NCBI RefSeq assembly: GCF_004917075.1
Contig: NZ_SSYB01000003.1
Location: 186,001 to 250,000, forward strand
From: Geomonas edaphica
GTDB taxonomy: Bacteria > Desulfobacterota > Desulfuromonadia > Geobacterales > Geobacteraceae
Direction of reading: 5' to 3'
Length of the DNA: 64,000 nt
Positions 20,124-27,749 of the stretch are shown here, piece after piece (position 1 is the first letter of the stretch; every line of letters starts with the position of its first letter). Under the pieces are notes generated by a model that saw nothing but the letters and a program-made list of their open reading frames with translations, was not told the origin of the DNA and did not search any database. Both the position numbers and the translations under genes were made by a program.

Positions 20124-20549
20124 ATGATGACCAGAAACGAAATACTTGCATTTTTAAATTCGAATCCTATTTTCCATATGGCGACCGCGGACGGAGACAT
20201 CCCGCATGTAAGAGGGATGCTGCTGTACCGAGCCGATGAAAACGGCATCGTTTTCAATACGGGTAAGATCAAGGATCTTTACCGTCAGTTGGACAAGAAT
20301 CCGAGGGTCGAGCTCTGTTTCACCAACGGCATCTTTGAGAACCTGATCCAGGTCAGGATCTCGGGGACGGTAGAAGCACTCGAGGACCTGGATCTCAAGA
20401 AAGAAATTGTAACCAAGCGGGAGTTCCTGAAGCCGTGGGTGGAAAAGGTTGGGTACGAGCAATTGGCCGTGTACGTCCTAAAAAAAGGGAACGCCACCGT
20501 CTGGACCATGTCGACCAACACGGACCCCAAGGAGTACATCCAGCTCTAA
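20124..20549 (+). CDS. Pyridoxamine 5'-phosphate oxidase-like flavin-binding protein
   Basis: A 141-residue split-barrel protein. FHMATADGDIPHVRGM, then FNTGKIKDLYRQLDKNPRVELCF and ISGTVEALEDLDLKKEIV are typical of the PNPOx-like FMN- or F420-binding family of small anaerobe proteins. Substrate unknown. AAAGGAG lies six bases before the ATG and a strong terminator follows, so it is monocistronic. Confidence 0.82.
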   Translation: MMTRNEILAFLNSNPIFHMATADGDIPHVRGMLLYRADENGIVFNTGKIKDLYRQLDKNPRVELCFTNGIFENLIQVRISGTVEALEDLDLKKEIVTKREFLKPWVEKVGYEQLAVYVLKKGNATVWTMSTNTDPKEYIQL

Positions 20550-20575
20550 GGCTGAACCCACCGCTCTCAAAGAGG

Positions 20576-20608
20576 AAGGCGTCCCCCCAAGGGGAGACGC
20601 CTTTTTTT
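20576..20608 (+). terminator. Rho-independent terminator
   Basis: AAGGCGTC (20576-20583) pairs with GACGCCTT (20596-20603), with an inner CCCC/GGGG stem, then seven T. It closes the PNPOx-like gene and faces the converging gene ending at 20621. Confidence 0.9.
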
Positions 20609-20620
20609 GATTACTTCGTC

Positions 20621-21247
20621 CTATTTTAGGAAGAAGGTGACCGGCGGCGACCACGGCCCCGCGCCGGAGCGGTTGTGCCCCCTGACGCGAAAGCCGTGTT
20701 CCCGGTCGACGGTCAAGCCGTGGACCACCATGGTTTCACCAGCGTTGAAAACGTGAGGGCGCCAGTTGCTTTCGACGGAAAGGTCCCCTTCCCCCACCTT
20801 CAGTTCCCACAGGATTACCCCCGGAAGCGGATTCACCGTGATAGCGGCACTACCCGAAACAGGCCCCTGGTATATGGCGACCCCTTGCGGCATCAACAGC
20901 GCCGGGTCCCCCTTGCGCGGAGCATTGGGGGTGAAGCCTGTGTACTGAATTACGCTCGGATCACTCACGGCAGCGAGGTTGTAGTATGCCGCCACCGTGT
21001 CCAGTTTTTTTACTGCTTCCGCCTCCGCCGCCTTGCGCTCCTGGATCTTGATCGAATCATGCGTCAATGCCCCCTCATGGGCGTACTTGAGCCTCTCTCT
21101 GGTAGTCAGCAACTCGGCTGCACTTGCCACGCCTTGAGGTATTCCGTTTTTGAAAGCGGCGTTACTTTCCATTGCAGCGGCTACCGAACCCAGCTCATTA
21201 ATAAGAGCGACGGCGTTCATCCTCCGGTACGCAGTTGGTATTTGCAT
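20621..21247 (-). CDS. Hypothetical protein with fibronectin-III-like C-terminus
   Basis: A 208-residue protein without a signal peptide. An alpha-helical N-terminal half (NAVALINELGSVAAAMES, ERKAAEAEAVKKLDTVAAYY) is followed by a beta-rich C-terminal half. That half ends VHGLTVDREHGFRVRGHNRS and GPWSPPVTFFLK, the usual closing strands of a fibronectin type III fold. GGGAGG precedes the ATG at 21247. A 21-bp tandem repeat lies just upstream. No specific family recognised. Confidence 0.6.
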   Translation of the reverse strand: MQIPTAYRRMNAVALINELGSVAAAMESNAAFKNGIPQGVASAAELLTTRERLKYAHEGALTHDSIKIQERKAAEAEAVKKLDTVAAYYNLAAVSDPSVIQYTGFTPNAPRKGDPALLMPQGVAIYQGPVSGSAAITVNPLPGVILWELKVGEGDLSVESNWRPHVFNAGETMVVHGLTVDREHGFRVRGHNRSGAGPWSPPVTFFLK

Positions 21248-21367
21248 GTCGCCTCCCGTTTGAATTGGTTTTTTTTAACAAAAAGGGAGTATACTGAGCG
21301 GCGCCGAGTTAGCAACCCCAATTCAAAAAAAGCCTCCGGCATGCTGGGCTGAAGGCGACCTTTTGCG

Positions 21368-21640
21368 CTGCGAGAAACCTCTTGCGCACTGCGAGAGACC
21401 CTTTGCACACTGCGGAAGACCTCTTGCACACTGCGGAAGACCTCTTGCGCACTGCGGAAGACCTCTTGCGCACTGCGGAAGACCTCTTGCGCACTGCGGA
21501 AGACCTCTTGCACACTGCGGAAGACCTCTTGCGCACTGCGGAAGACCTCTTGCGCACTGCGGAAGACCTCTTGCGCACTGCGGAAGACCTCTTGCGCACT
21601 GCGAGAGACCTCTTGCACACTGCGGAAGACCTCTCGCTAA
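21368..21640. repeat. 21-bp minisatellite, 13 copies
   Basis: Thirteen head-to-tail 21-base units, mostly CTGCGGAAGACCTCTTG followed by CGCA or CACA. Units 1, 2, 12 and 13 are degenerate, as expected for array edges. There are no unique spacers, so it is not CRISPR. Because 21 is a multiple of three, several frames stay open through it and would encode heptapeptides, but none has a ribosome binding site. It lies between the terminator at 21662 and the fibronectin-like gene. Confidence 0.95.
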
Positions 21641-21661
21641 CAGGACAGGCAGAGTGCTGAC

Positions 21662-21694
21662 AAAAAAGCCCTACCCCCGTAAGGGGGCAGGGCT
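21662..21694 (-). terminator. Rho-independent terminator of the Gly/Met-rich gene
   Basis: AGCCCT (21667-21672) and five C pair with five G and AGGGCT (to 21694) around GTAA with one mismatch. Six T follow on the minus strand. It lies 27 bases after the stop at 21721. Confidence 0.9.
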
Positions 21695-21720
21695 GTAAAA
21701 CTGCCTGGGCTGTGGCGACG

Positions 21721-22110
21721 CTATAAATTGCCGGGTGTGGAAGGAGTTGGTGCCGCAGGCTCGTGCATGGCGGCATGCGCGAGAGCCCTGTCCTTCATGG
21801 ACTGCTGCATAGTCGACTGTTTCATAGTCGCCGTGGCCGACATGGCCTGGCCGGTCATCGACGCGGAGGCGTTGGTCCCGTGATGGGTGCCACCCATCAC
21901 TGCACCCGTGGCCATCCCTGCACCTGTGCCCATCCCTGCACCTGTGCCCATCCCGGCACCTGCGCTGGACCCCATGCCGGCACCGTGCCCGGAGCCCATA
22001 CCGGAGCCGTGCCCAGAGCCGCCTCCCATCCCGCCGCGAGCCATGCCCTGGGAGGCAAAGGAAAGCAGGGTAAGCGCTGTCACTGCATAAATGGCCATTG
22101 TTCTCTTCAT
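21721..22110 (-). CDS. Gly/Met-rich exported protein, 129 aa
   Basis: A signal peptide (MKRTMAIYAVTALTLLSFASQGMA) is followed by a low-complexity stretch of GSGHGSGMGSGHGAGMG and GTGAGMGTGAGM type (roughly residues 25-75). A Met/Gln/Ala-rich helix follows (MKQSTMQQSMKDRALAHAAM) with a Pro/Thr tail. The His and Met content would allow metal (copper or nickel) binding, but this is speculation. AGGAG lies six bases before the ATG and a strong terminator follows. No family recognised. Confidence 0.7.
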   Translation of the reverse strand: MKRTMAIYAVTALTLLSFASQGMARGGMGGGSGHGSGMGSGHGAGMGSSAGAGMGTGAGMGTGAGMATGAVMGGTHHGTNASASMTGQAMSATATMKQSTMQQSMKDRALAHAAMHEPAAPTPSTPGNL

Positions 22111-22323
22111 GATGGTTCTCCTTTGATGTTTTTTGCAACTGCACCTCCTTTTTACATAAGACGTGCCAACGAGATGGCCCGTTCCTGAACACGTAGTTAC
22201 GCGCAGTTACCGCTTTACCACGGCCCGAAGGGGTGCAAAGAGGCGTCGTACAGGTGAAACAGATTGCACTCCACCTGTGCCGGTATGCTCGGGGCAGGTT
22301 GCTGAGTCATAAACCGATTTCCG

Positions 22324-22353
22324 TTGACATGACAAACGGTCATTTATTACATT
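22324..22353 (+). promoter_or_regulatory. Sigma-70 promoter of the terC riboswitch unit
   Basis: TTGACA (22324-22329) and TACATT (22348-22353) are 18 bases apart. The predicted start, near 22360, falls at the 5' edge of the riboswitch aptamer. Confidence 0.65.
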
Positions 22354-22357
22354 GGCA

Positions 22358-22499
22358 GTAAATAAAGGGGAGTAGTTATCGGTCACCGGAAAAGACCGAT
22401 CCGGTTCTCGTCAATACGGCCTAAGGCCCGGGACCCGGAGCAGCAGAACGCCAACAAGACCTTTATCCAGGCACATGCCCGGGTAAAGGTCTTTTTTTT
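22358..22499 (+). promoter_or_regulatory. yybP-ykoY manganese riboswitch with terminator platform
   Basis: The 5' strand TAAAGGGGAGTAG, the internal CTCGTCAATACGGCC and GGCCCGGGACCCGG match the yybP-ykoY family, which senses Mn2+. AAGACCTTTA (22456-22465) pairs with TAAAGGTCTT (22484-22493) before eight T, forming a terminator. Its CCTTTA strand can instead pair with TAAAGG at the aptamer 5' end, so metal binding would favour read-through. The downstream TerC-family gene is a classic target of this riboswitch. A near twin lies at 49155. Confidence 0.93.
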
Positions 22500-22535
22500 A
22501 TGCCACGGCAGAGACATGCCGACGGAGGAGTAAAA

Positions 22536-22676
22536 ATGAAGAGGTCGATGAAAGACACAGGTACGAAGATAGGGGATCGCATCCGTGAGTGGTTGGACTC
22601 ATTGTTACCCGTCGTGCGGCCGCCGGTCCCCATCCCGGTACCGGTCAAAGGCGACCGGCGCGGCCGCTATTCTTGA
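22536..22676 (+). CDS. Small protein (46 aa) between riboswitch and terC
   Basis: A 47-codon frame with GGAGGAG five bases before the ATG, a stronger site than that of terC. The product starts MKRSMKDTGTKIGDRIREWL and continues with hydrophobic and Pro/Val residues (LLPVVRPPVPIPVPV). It ends with a basic tail RRGRYS. A short amphipathic helix (DRIREWLDSLL) may contact membrane or protein. It ends 15 bases before terC and lies wholly downstream of the riboswitch terminator, so its expression should follow manganese. No known family; a translated leader is the alternative. Confidence 0.65.
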   Translation: MKRSMKDTGTKIGDRIREWLDSLLPVVRPPVPIPVPVKGDRRGRYS

Positions 22677-22691
22677 GTGGGGTGACATGCC

Positions 22692-23879
22692 ATGGAACTA
22701 CTTCTTGCGACTATATTCTTGGGCAAACCGATCTGGATGTGGCTTGTCTTTGTTGCTGTGGTGCTCGTACTGCTGGTACTCGACCTTGGAGTGCTACACA
22801 AGGACCAGCATGAGATTGGCGTGAAGGAGAGTCTGCTGCTTTCCTCGTTCTACATAACCATCGCACTCGCCTTCGGTGGGTGGATCTGGTTCGAGATGGG
22901 AAGGGAGCCGGCACTAGAATACCTGACGGGGTTCGTCGTCGAGAAATCGCTGGCGATGGACAATATCTTCGTCATCGCCATGATCTTCTCCTTCTTCGCC
23001 GTGCCCCGGAAATACCAGCATCGAGTGCTCTTTTGGGGCATCCTGGGGGTCATCATCCTGCGCGCCATCATGATAGCGCTTGGAGCCACCCTCGTCTCCC
23101 AGTTTGGGTGGGTGCTTTACATCTTCGCGCTGTTTCTGCTGCTGACCGGATACAAGCTGTTGGTGCTGACCGAGGGAGCGCAGGCGGTGCTCGGGTCGTT
23201 CCGCGGCGCACGTCCAGTTGCCGCCATTGCCTGGGCACTAGTTTCTGCCGCCCTAGGCTTCGCCGCCTATGTCGGCATGGCGGAAAACGGCGAAGGGGTC
23301 ACGGTCCAGACCTCGGTCTACCTGCTCACCGCGGCGTCGGCCTTGCTCGGGGGAAAGATCGCATTCCTGACGCACCAGGAAGAAACGGATCTGGCGGGCA
23401 ATCCCTTGCTCAGGTGGCTGCGGCGACACCTGCGCGTGACCGATTCCATTAACGGGCAGGATTTCACCGTGCGCCTCCCAGATCCCAGGTCGGGAAAGGC
23501 GGTCACCTATTTCACGCCGTTATTCCTCACCCTGCTCATGATCGAGATCGCCGACGTGATCTTCGCCGTAGACAGCGTCCCCGCGATATTTGCCATCACC
23601 ACCGATCCGTACATCGTCTACACCTCCAACATCTTCGCGATTCTCGGGCTGCGCGCCCTTTACTTTGCCCTGGCAGCCATGATGGCGCGCTTTGCCTACC
23701 TTAAGTACGCACTTTCCCTGGTCCTCATCTTCATAGGCTCCAAGGTGTTCATCTCCAATCTGATGGGGTGGGAAAAGTTCCCGGCATCGTGGTCGCTGGC
23801 GATCACGGTGGGGCTGCTTGCAGGCGGGTTTGCATACTCGATCTGGAAAACGCGCGGCACGGAGGGGCACGGCGGTTGA
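22692..23879 (+). CDS. TerC/Alx-family membrane protein, manganese exporter-like
   Basis: An integral membrane protein of 395 residues with nine or so hydrophobic segments. TerC signatures are VEKSLAMDNIFVIAMIFSFF and DVIFAVDSVPAIFAITTDPY, each with the conserved acidic pair in the membrane. It is longer than the usual 300-330 residues. The extra part is a middle segment, roughly residues 175-265 (AIAWALVSAALGFAAYVG, then RWLRRHLRVTDSINGQDF). Alx and related proteins export or balance Mn2+, which fits the riboswitch upstream. A paralogue lies at 50183, also behind a manganese riboswitch. Confidence 0.92.
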   Translation: MELLLATIFLGKPIWMWLVFVAVVLVLLVLDLGVLHKDQHEIGVKESLLLSSFYITIALAFGGWIWFEMGREPALEYLTGFVVEKSLAMDNIFVIAMIFSFFAVPRKYQHRVLFWGILGVIILRAIMIALGATLVSQFGWVLYIFALFLLLTGYKLLVLTEGAQAVLGSFRGARPVAAIAWALVSAALGFAAYVGMAENGEGVTVQTSVYLLTAASALLGGKIAFLTHQEETDLAGNPLLRWLRRHLRVTDSINGQDFTVRLPDPRSGKAVTYFTPLFLTLLMIEIADVIFAVDSVPAIFAITTDPYIVYTSNIFAILGLRALYFALAAMMARFAYLKYALSLVLIFIGSKVFISNLMGWEKFPASWSLAITVGLLAGGFAYSIWKTRGTEGHGG

Positions 23880-23900
23880 GGCAAGGGGGGAAAAGTTGAA

Positions 23901-24533
23901 CTACGGCTTTGCGCGCTCGATGATCTCCTCCAGGGAGAGGCCGCGGTTGGCCCAGAGCGGGAGCTGGTCGACCGTTTCGAAGAAGGCGATCTCCTCGGCG
24001 AACGCCTCCTGCCAGGGTTCTCCACCCGGAGTGAATTTACCGCAGGGAACGAAGGTGACGTAGCCTGGGTAGGATGCATCGACGTAGTCGGGATCGGGTT
24101 CGCCGAGCATGGGAGGGGGAGCCAGTTCTCCCACCTCGATAGTAAGCGGGAAGAGCCAGCAGGCGGTCGGTTTGAAAGTCCACTTGTGGACGCCGAGTTC
24201 GACGGCCAGCGCCTGCAGCAGGCACATGTGATCCGCGGTGGCGAAAACGCACTTGGTTTGGTTGAAGTGGGGCGGGAAATCGTCTATCGAAAAGGCAAAT
24301 GGACGCGTTGCGTTCTTTACCCCCTCGGTCCCATCCGGCCATGCGCCGTTGACGATGAAATCCTCAGGGAGGTTCGGGAAGTGCTCGGGGTATCTCTGCA
24401 CCACGGCGCGGATCAGCTCAGCCTCCCCAGGCAGGAGATAAACGCCGTCATAGCAGCAAAGAGCCTGACACCCACCGGGATCGCACCCCTTGACCATCAT
24501 CTGCGCACCTTTTTCCATGACCGTTTCTTCCAT
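23901..24533 (-). CDS. Cys-cluster protein, putative metal-binding (YkgJ/DUF3109-like)
   Basis: A 210-residue cytoplasmic protein beginning with a CDPGGCQALCCYDGVYLLPGE cluster; further Cys lie at KCVFATADHMCLL, KPTACWLFPL and VPCGKFT. The spacing resembles YkgJ-type zinc- or iron-chelating proteins. No ribosome binding site stands out at 24533; the ATG at 24518 is an alternative. Function unknown. It converges with terC, 21 bases from its stop. Confidence 0.7.
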   Translation of the reverse strand: MEETVMEKGAQMMVKGCDPGGCQALCCYDGVYLLPGEAELIRAVVQRYPEHFPNLPEDFIVNGAWPDGTEGVKNATRPFAFSIDDFPPHFNQTKCVFATADHMCLLQALAVELGVHKWTFKPTACWLFPLTIEVGELAPPPMLGEPDPDYVDASYPGYVTFVPCGKFTPGGEPWQEAFAEEIAFFETVDQLPLWANRGLSLEEIIERAKP

Positions 24534-24574
24534 CGCCTAGGCTGAGGCTGTCGTTCCCATCGGGGACAGCACTG

Positions 24575-24604
24575 AAAAAAAAAGGGGCCGCTTTAGCGGC
24601 CCCT
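24575..24604 (-). terminator. Terminator after tRNA-Leu / ihfB
   Basis: A perfect 9-bp stem (24583-24591 with 24596-24604) has a TTTA loop, followed on the minus strand by eight T. It closes the long aro-rpsA-ihfB-tRNA transcription unit. Confidence 0.92.
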
Positions 24605-24630
24605 CTTCGTGTTCAACTTTCGGGTATGCG

Positions 24631-24717
24631 TGGTGCCCGGAGCCGGGGTCGAACCGGCACGTCCTTGCGAACGAGGGATTTTAAGTCCCTTGCGTCTACC
24701 AATTCCGCCATCCGGGC
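24631..24717 (-). tRNA. tRNA-Leu (anticodon UAA)
   Basis: An 87-base tRNA with encoded CCA. The acceptor stem GCCCGGA pairs with TCCGGGC, and the D-arm reads GGCGGAATTGGTAGACGC. The anticodon stem-loop GGGACTTAAAATCCC gives anticodon TAA. A long variable arm (TCGTTCGCAAGGACG) and a T-arm with GGTTCGACCCC follow. The long variable arm and A discriminator fit leucine. It lies 21 bases after ihfB on the same strand. Confidence 0.97.
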
Positions 24718-24738
24718 CGATTCCCGTTCAACTTGCTG

Positions 24739-25020
24739 CTAGATGTTGTTCACGCGCTCGCGCAGGTCCTTCCCGGTCTTGAAGAACGGGGTTTTCTTGC
24801 TCGGAATGCTGACGATCTCGCCGCTCTTCGGGTTTCTGGCCTCGCGCGGCTCGCGGTCACGGATGGTGAAGCTACCAAAGCCACGAATCTCTACCTTGTC
24901 CCCCTTGGTGAGGGCCTCGCTCATGGCGTCGAATACCATGGAGACTACTGCTTCGGAATCTTTGCGGGTGAGGGCACCACGCACTTCCACCAGTTTGTCG
25001 ATCAGTTCGCTCTTTGTCAT
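24739..25020 (-). CDS. ihfB: Integration host factor, beta subunit
   Basis: A DNA-bending protein of the HU/IHF family, 93 residues, starting MTKSELIDKLVEVRGALTRK. The family signature is GFGSFTIRDREPREARNPKSG, and the ARNPKSGE arm includes the intercalating Pro. The neighbouring rpsA supports the beta subunit, since rpsA-ihfB is a conserved pair. GAGG precedes the ATG at 25020. IHF would also assist the sigma-54 promoters implied by the two NtrC-type regulators in this window. Confidence 0.93.
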   Translation of the reverse strand: MTKSELIDKLVEVRGALTRKDSEAVVSMVFDAMSEALTKGDKVEIRGFGSFTIRDREPREARNPKSGEIVSIPSKKTPFFKTGKDLRERVNNI

Positions 25021-25074
25021 TTAAACACCTCAGTCAAAAAACTATTAGATTACTCAGTCGGCGAAGTGACTGGT

Positions 25075-26826
25075 CTATTCTTCAGTGCTCTTCTTCAGCT
25101 TCTCCTTGAGGAGATCACCAAAGCTGGAGGTTGCCTCGCCCTGGCTACCCATGTAGGAAGCCATCTCGGCTTTTTCCATCGCGGTCTGCAGCGCCTTGAT
25201 GGAGAGGGCGATCTTCTTCTCGACCATGTCCACGTTCAGGACGGCCGCCTCGAGCTCATCGCCCACGTTGGCGAAGTCTTTCGGGGAAGCAACTTTCTCG
25301 TAGGAGATCTCGGAAACATGGATCAGACCTTCGATCCCTTCCTCGATCTCGACGAAGATGCCGAAGTCGGTCACGGAGGTCACTTTGCCGTTGACCTTGG
25401 AGCCCGGCTTGTACTTCCTGGGGATCTCTTCCCACGGATCCGGAACCAGTTGCTTGATGCCAAGGGAGAGACGCTCGTTCTCGACGTCGATGTTGAGAAC
25501 GACGGCCTGAACGGTCTGCCCTTTGGAGAAGAGCTCGCCCGGGTGCTTCACGCGGCGGGTCCAGGAGATGTCGGAGACGTGGACCAGGCCGTCGATGCCG
25601 TCTTCGATGCCGATGAAGACACCGAAGTCGGTGATGTTCTTGATCTGGCCTTCGATCTTGGTACCGACCGGGTAACGCTCGCCGATCACGGTCCAGGGGT
25701 TCACTTCGGTCTGCTTGATGCCCAGGGAGATCCTGCGGTTGCCAGGATCGACCCCGAGGATCACCGCCTCGACGTCCTCACCTACCTTGAGGATTTCGGA
25801 CGGATGACGCACACGGCGGGTCCAGGACATCTCGGAGACGTGCACCAGGCCTTCGATGCCGTCCTCGAGGGAGATGAATGCGCCGTAGTCGGTGAGGCTC
25901 ACGACCTTGCCGCTGACGCGCTCGCCTTCCCTGTAACGCTCGCCCACGTTGAGCCACGGATCGGGCACGGTCTGCTTGAGGCCCAGGGAGATCTTCCCTT
26001 TCTCGCGGTCGTACTTGAGGACCATCACCTTCACGGTGTCGCCCACCTTCACCATCTCGGAGGGGTGACCGAGCCTGCCCCAGGACATGTCGGTGACGTG
26101 GAGGAGACCGTCAACGCCGCCCAGGTCGACGAACGCGCCGTACTCGGCGATGTTCTTCACCTGGCCGTTCACGATGTCGCCTTCTTTCAGGGTCGCGAGG
26201 GTCTCGGTCCTTGCCTTGTCACGCTCCTCCTCGAGAAGTACGCGGCGGGAAAGCACGAGGTTGCCGCGCTTTCTGTTCAGCTTGAGGATGCGGAACTGGT
26301 AGGTCTGGCCGATGAAGCGGTCCATGTTGCCGCCAGGACGCAGGTCAACCTGCGATGCCGGGAGGAACGCCTCGACGCCGACGTCTACGGTCATGCCGCC
26401 TTTCACCTTGCCGGTGATCTTGCCCTCGATTACGCCACCCTCGCCGGCTGCGGCGATGGTTTCCCAGGCGACCTGGGAATCGGCCTTCTTCTTGGAAAGG
26501 ACCATGTGGCCGCGGATGTTCTCACCGCGCTCGAAGTAGACGTTCACCTCGTCGCCGACCTTGACGGTCAGGTCGCCGTTCTCGTCGATGAACTCGGCGA
26601 TGCGGATGGCACCCTCGGACTTGTAGCCGACATCGACCAGCACCACGTCCTGCTCGATCTGGACCACGACGGCCTTGACCACTTCGCCGCTCTGCGGCTG
26701 CCTCAGGCTGTCCTGGAAAAGGTCGGCAAACTCGCCACCTTCGGCCTGGTCCAGCTCCTCGTCATTATCGTGTAACCGCCTAATCGGCATATCTTTTTTC
26801 TTGAAGCTGCGTTTTTCTTCACCCAT
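25075..26826 (-). CDS. rpsA: 30S ribosomal protein S1
   Basis: A 583-residue protein with six S1 RNA-binding repeats. Clear repeats are GDIVNGQVKNIAEYGAFVDL, GERVSGKVVSLTDYGAFISL, GTKIEGQIKNITDFGVFIGI and GSKVNGKVTSVTDFGIFVEI, after two divergent N-terminal repeats that bind the ribosome. S1 helps the 30S subunit bind mRNAs with weak or structured start sites. A basic N-terminal extension (KRSFKKKDMPIRR) precedes the first repeat. It sits between ispH and ihfB in one orientation. Confidence 0.96.
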   Translation of the reverse strand: MGEEKRSFKKKDMPIRRLHDNDEELDQAEGGEFADLFQDSLRQPQSGEVVKAVVVQIEQDVVLVDVGYKSEGAIRIAEFIDENGDLTVKVGDEVNVYFERGENIRGHMVLSKKKADSQVAWETIAAAGEGGVIEGKITGKVKGGMTVDVGVEAFLPASQVDLRPGGNMDRFIGQTYQFRILKLNRKRGNLVLSRRVLLEEERDKARTETLATLKEGDIVNGQVKNIAEYGAFVDLGGVDGLLHVTDMSWGRLGHPSEMVKVGDTVKVMVLKYDREKGKISLGLKQTVPDPWLNVGERYREGERVSGKVVSLTDYGAFISLEDGIEGLVHVSEMSWTRRVRHPSEILKVGEDVEAVILGVDPGNRRISLGIKQTEVNPWTVIGERYPVGTKIEGQIKNITDFGVFIGIEDGIDGLVHVSDISWTRRVKHPGELFSKGQTVQAVVLNIDVENERLSLGIKQLVPDPWEEIPRKYKPGSKVNGKVTSVTDFGIFVEIEEGIEGLIHVSEISYEKVASPKDFANVGDELEAAVLNVDMVEKKIALSIKALQTAMEKAEMASYMGSQGEATSSFGDLLKEKLKKSTEE

Positions 26827-26894
26827 CGAAAACTGTACCCCCTCGTGTAATCTCCGTATAAAATCGAGCTAATCTAGCACATCGGTCAAAAATA

Positions 26895-27746
26895 TCAACC
26901 TATTTTATCTTGGTCGATGGCCGAAATGCGAGCTATCACTTCATCGATCAACCACTTCGGCGTCGAAGCGCCCGCCGTTACCCCCACGCGATTCACCCCC
27001 TCGAACCAGGCTGGATCGATCTGTCCGGCGGTTTCGATATGGTGCGTGCGCGGCAGGAGTTCCCGGCAGATCTGGGCCAGGCGTTTCGTGTTTGCACTGT
27101 TGAAACCGCCGATCACGACCATGCAATCGACCTCCCCGGCAAGCTTCTTGGTCTCGTACTGGCGCACCGCGGTGGCATCACAGATGGTGTTGTAGACGCG
27201 GGTCTCCCCACCCCTTGCCAGACAGGCGGCAACGACGTCGTTCAGGTGCTCGAAGGACTGGGTCGTTTGCGCCACCACCCCCATCTTGGCCATGCGCGGC
27301 AGACGGTCGACTTCCTTGCCGGTGCTGACCACGTAGACCCGACCCGTCGCGTACGAGACGATCCCCTGCACCTCTGGGTGCACGGCGTCCCCCACGACGA
27401 TCACGTCGTACCCCTCATTGGAAAGGGTCGCCACGTGCTCCTGAGCCTTCTTGACGAACGGGCAGGTTGCGTCCACCACCTCGAGTTCAGCCTTCTCCGC
27501 GGCCTCGAGCTCGCTCGAGGCGACGCCGTGGGATCGGATGATGATGGTGCCGCCGTTTTCGACCTCCTCGACGCTCTCCACCGACTTGACCCCCATCTCT
27601 TCGAGCCGCTGCACGACCTGCGGCGAATGGATGATGGGCCCCAAGGTGTAGGTGTCACCGCCGCGGTCGGCGGCGTCGAAGGCGAGATGCGTTGCCCTTT
27701 TGACACCGAAGCAGAACCCTGCGTGTTTTGCGAGTATGACTTCCAT
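26895..27746 (-). CDS. ispH: 4-hydroxy-3-methylbut-2-enyl diphosphate reductase
   Basis: Last step of the MEP isoprenoid pathway, giving IPP and DMAPP. The three Cys ligands of the 4Fe-4S cluster are visible at HAGFCFGVKRA (Cys12), VDATCPFVKKA (near 96) and YNTICDATAVRQ (near 190). 283 residues is normal for this shorter type. Stops four bases before cmk ends on the other side, in line with co-transcription. Some Gram-positive and deltaproteobacterial genomes fuse or pair ispH with rpsA, as here. Confidence 0.96.
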   Translation of the reverse strand: MEVILAKHAGFCFGVKRATHLAFDAADRGGDTYTLGPIIHSPQVVQRLEEMGVKSVESVEEVENGGTIIIRSHGVASSELEAAEKAELEVVDATCPFVKKAQEHVATLSNEGYDVIVVGDAVHPEVQGIVSYATGRVYVVSTGKEVDRLPRMAKMGVVAQTTQSFEHLNDVVAACLARGGETRVYNTICDATAVRQYETKKLAGEVDCMVVIGGFNSANTKRLAQICRELLPRTHHIETAGQIDPAWFEGVNRVGVTAGASTPKWLIDEVIARISAIDQDKIG

Positions 27747-27749
27747 GCT

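Noticed and set aside
21368-21640. Possible CRISPR array
   Set aside because: The repeats are directly adjacent, 21 bases each, with no spacers; no cas gene is present.
21217-21776. Open frames encoding heptapeptide repeats through the minisatellite
   Set aside because: They exist because 21 is divisible by three; three or more frames are open at once, none has a ribosome binding site, and the flanks overlap real genes.
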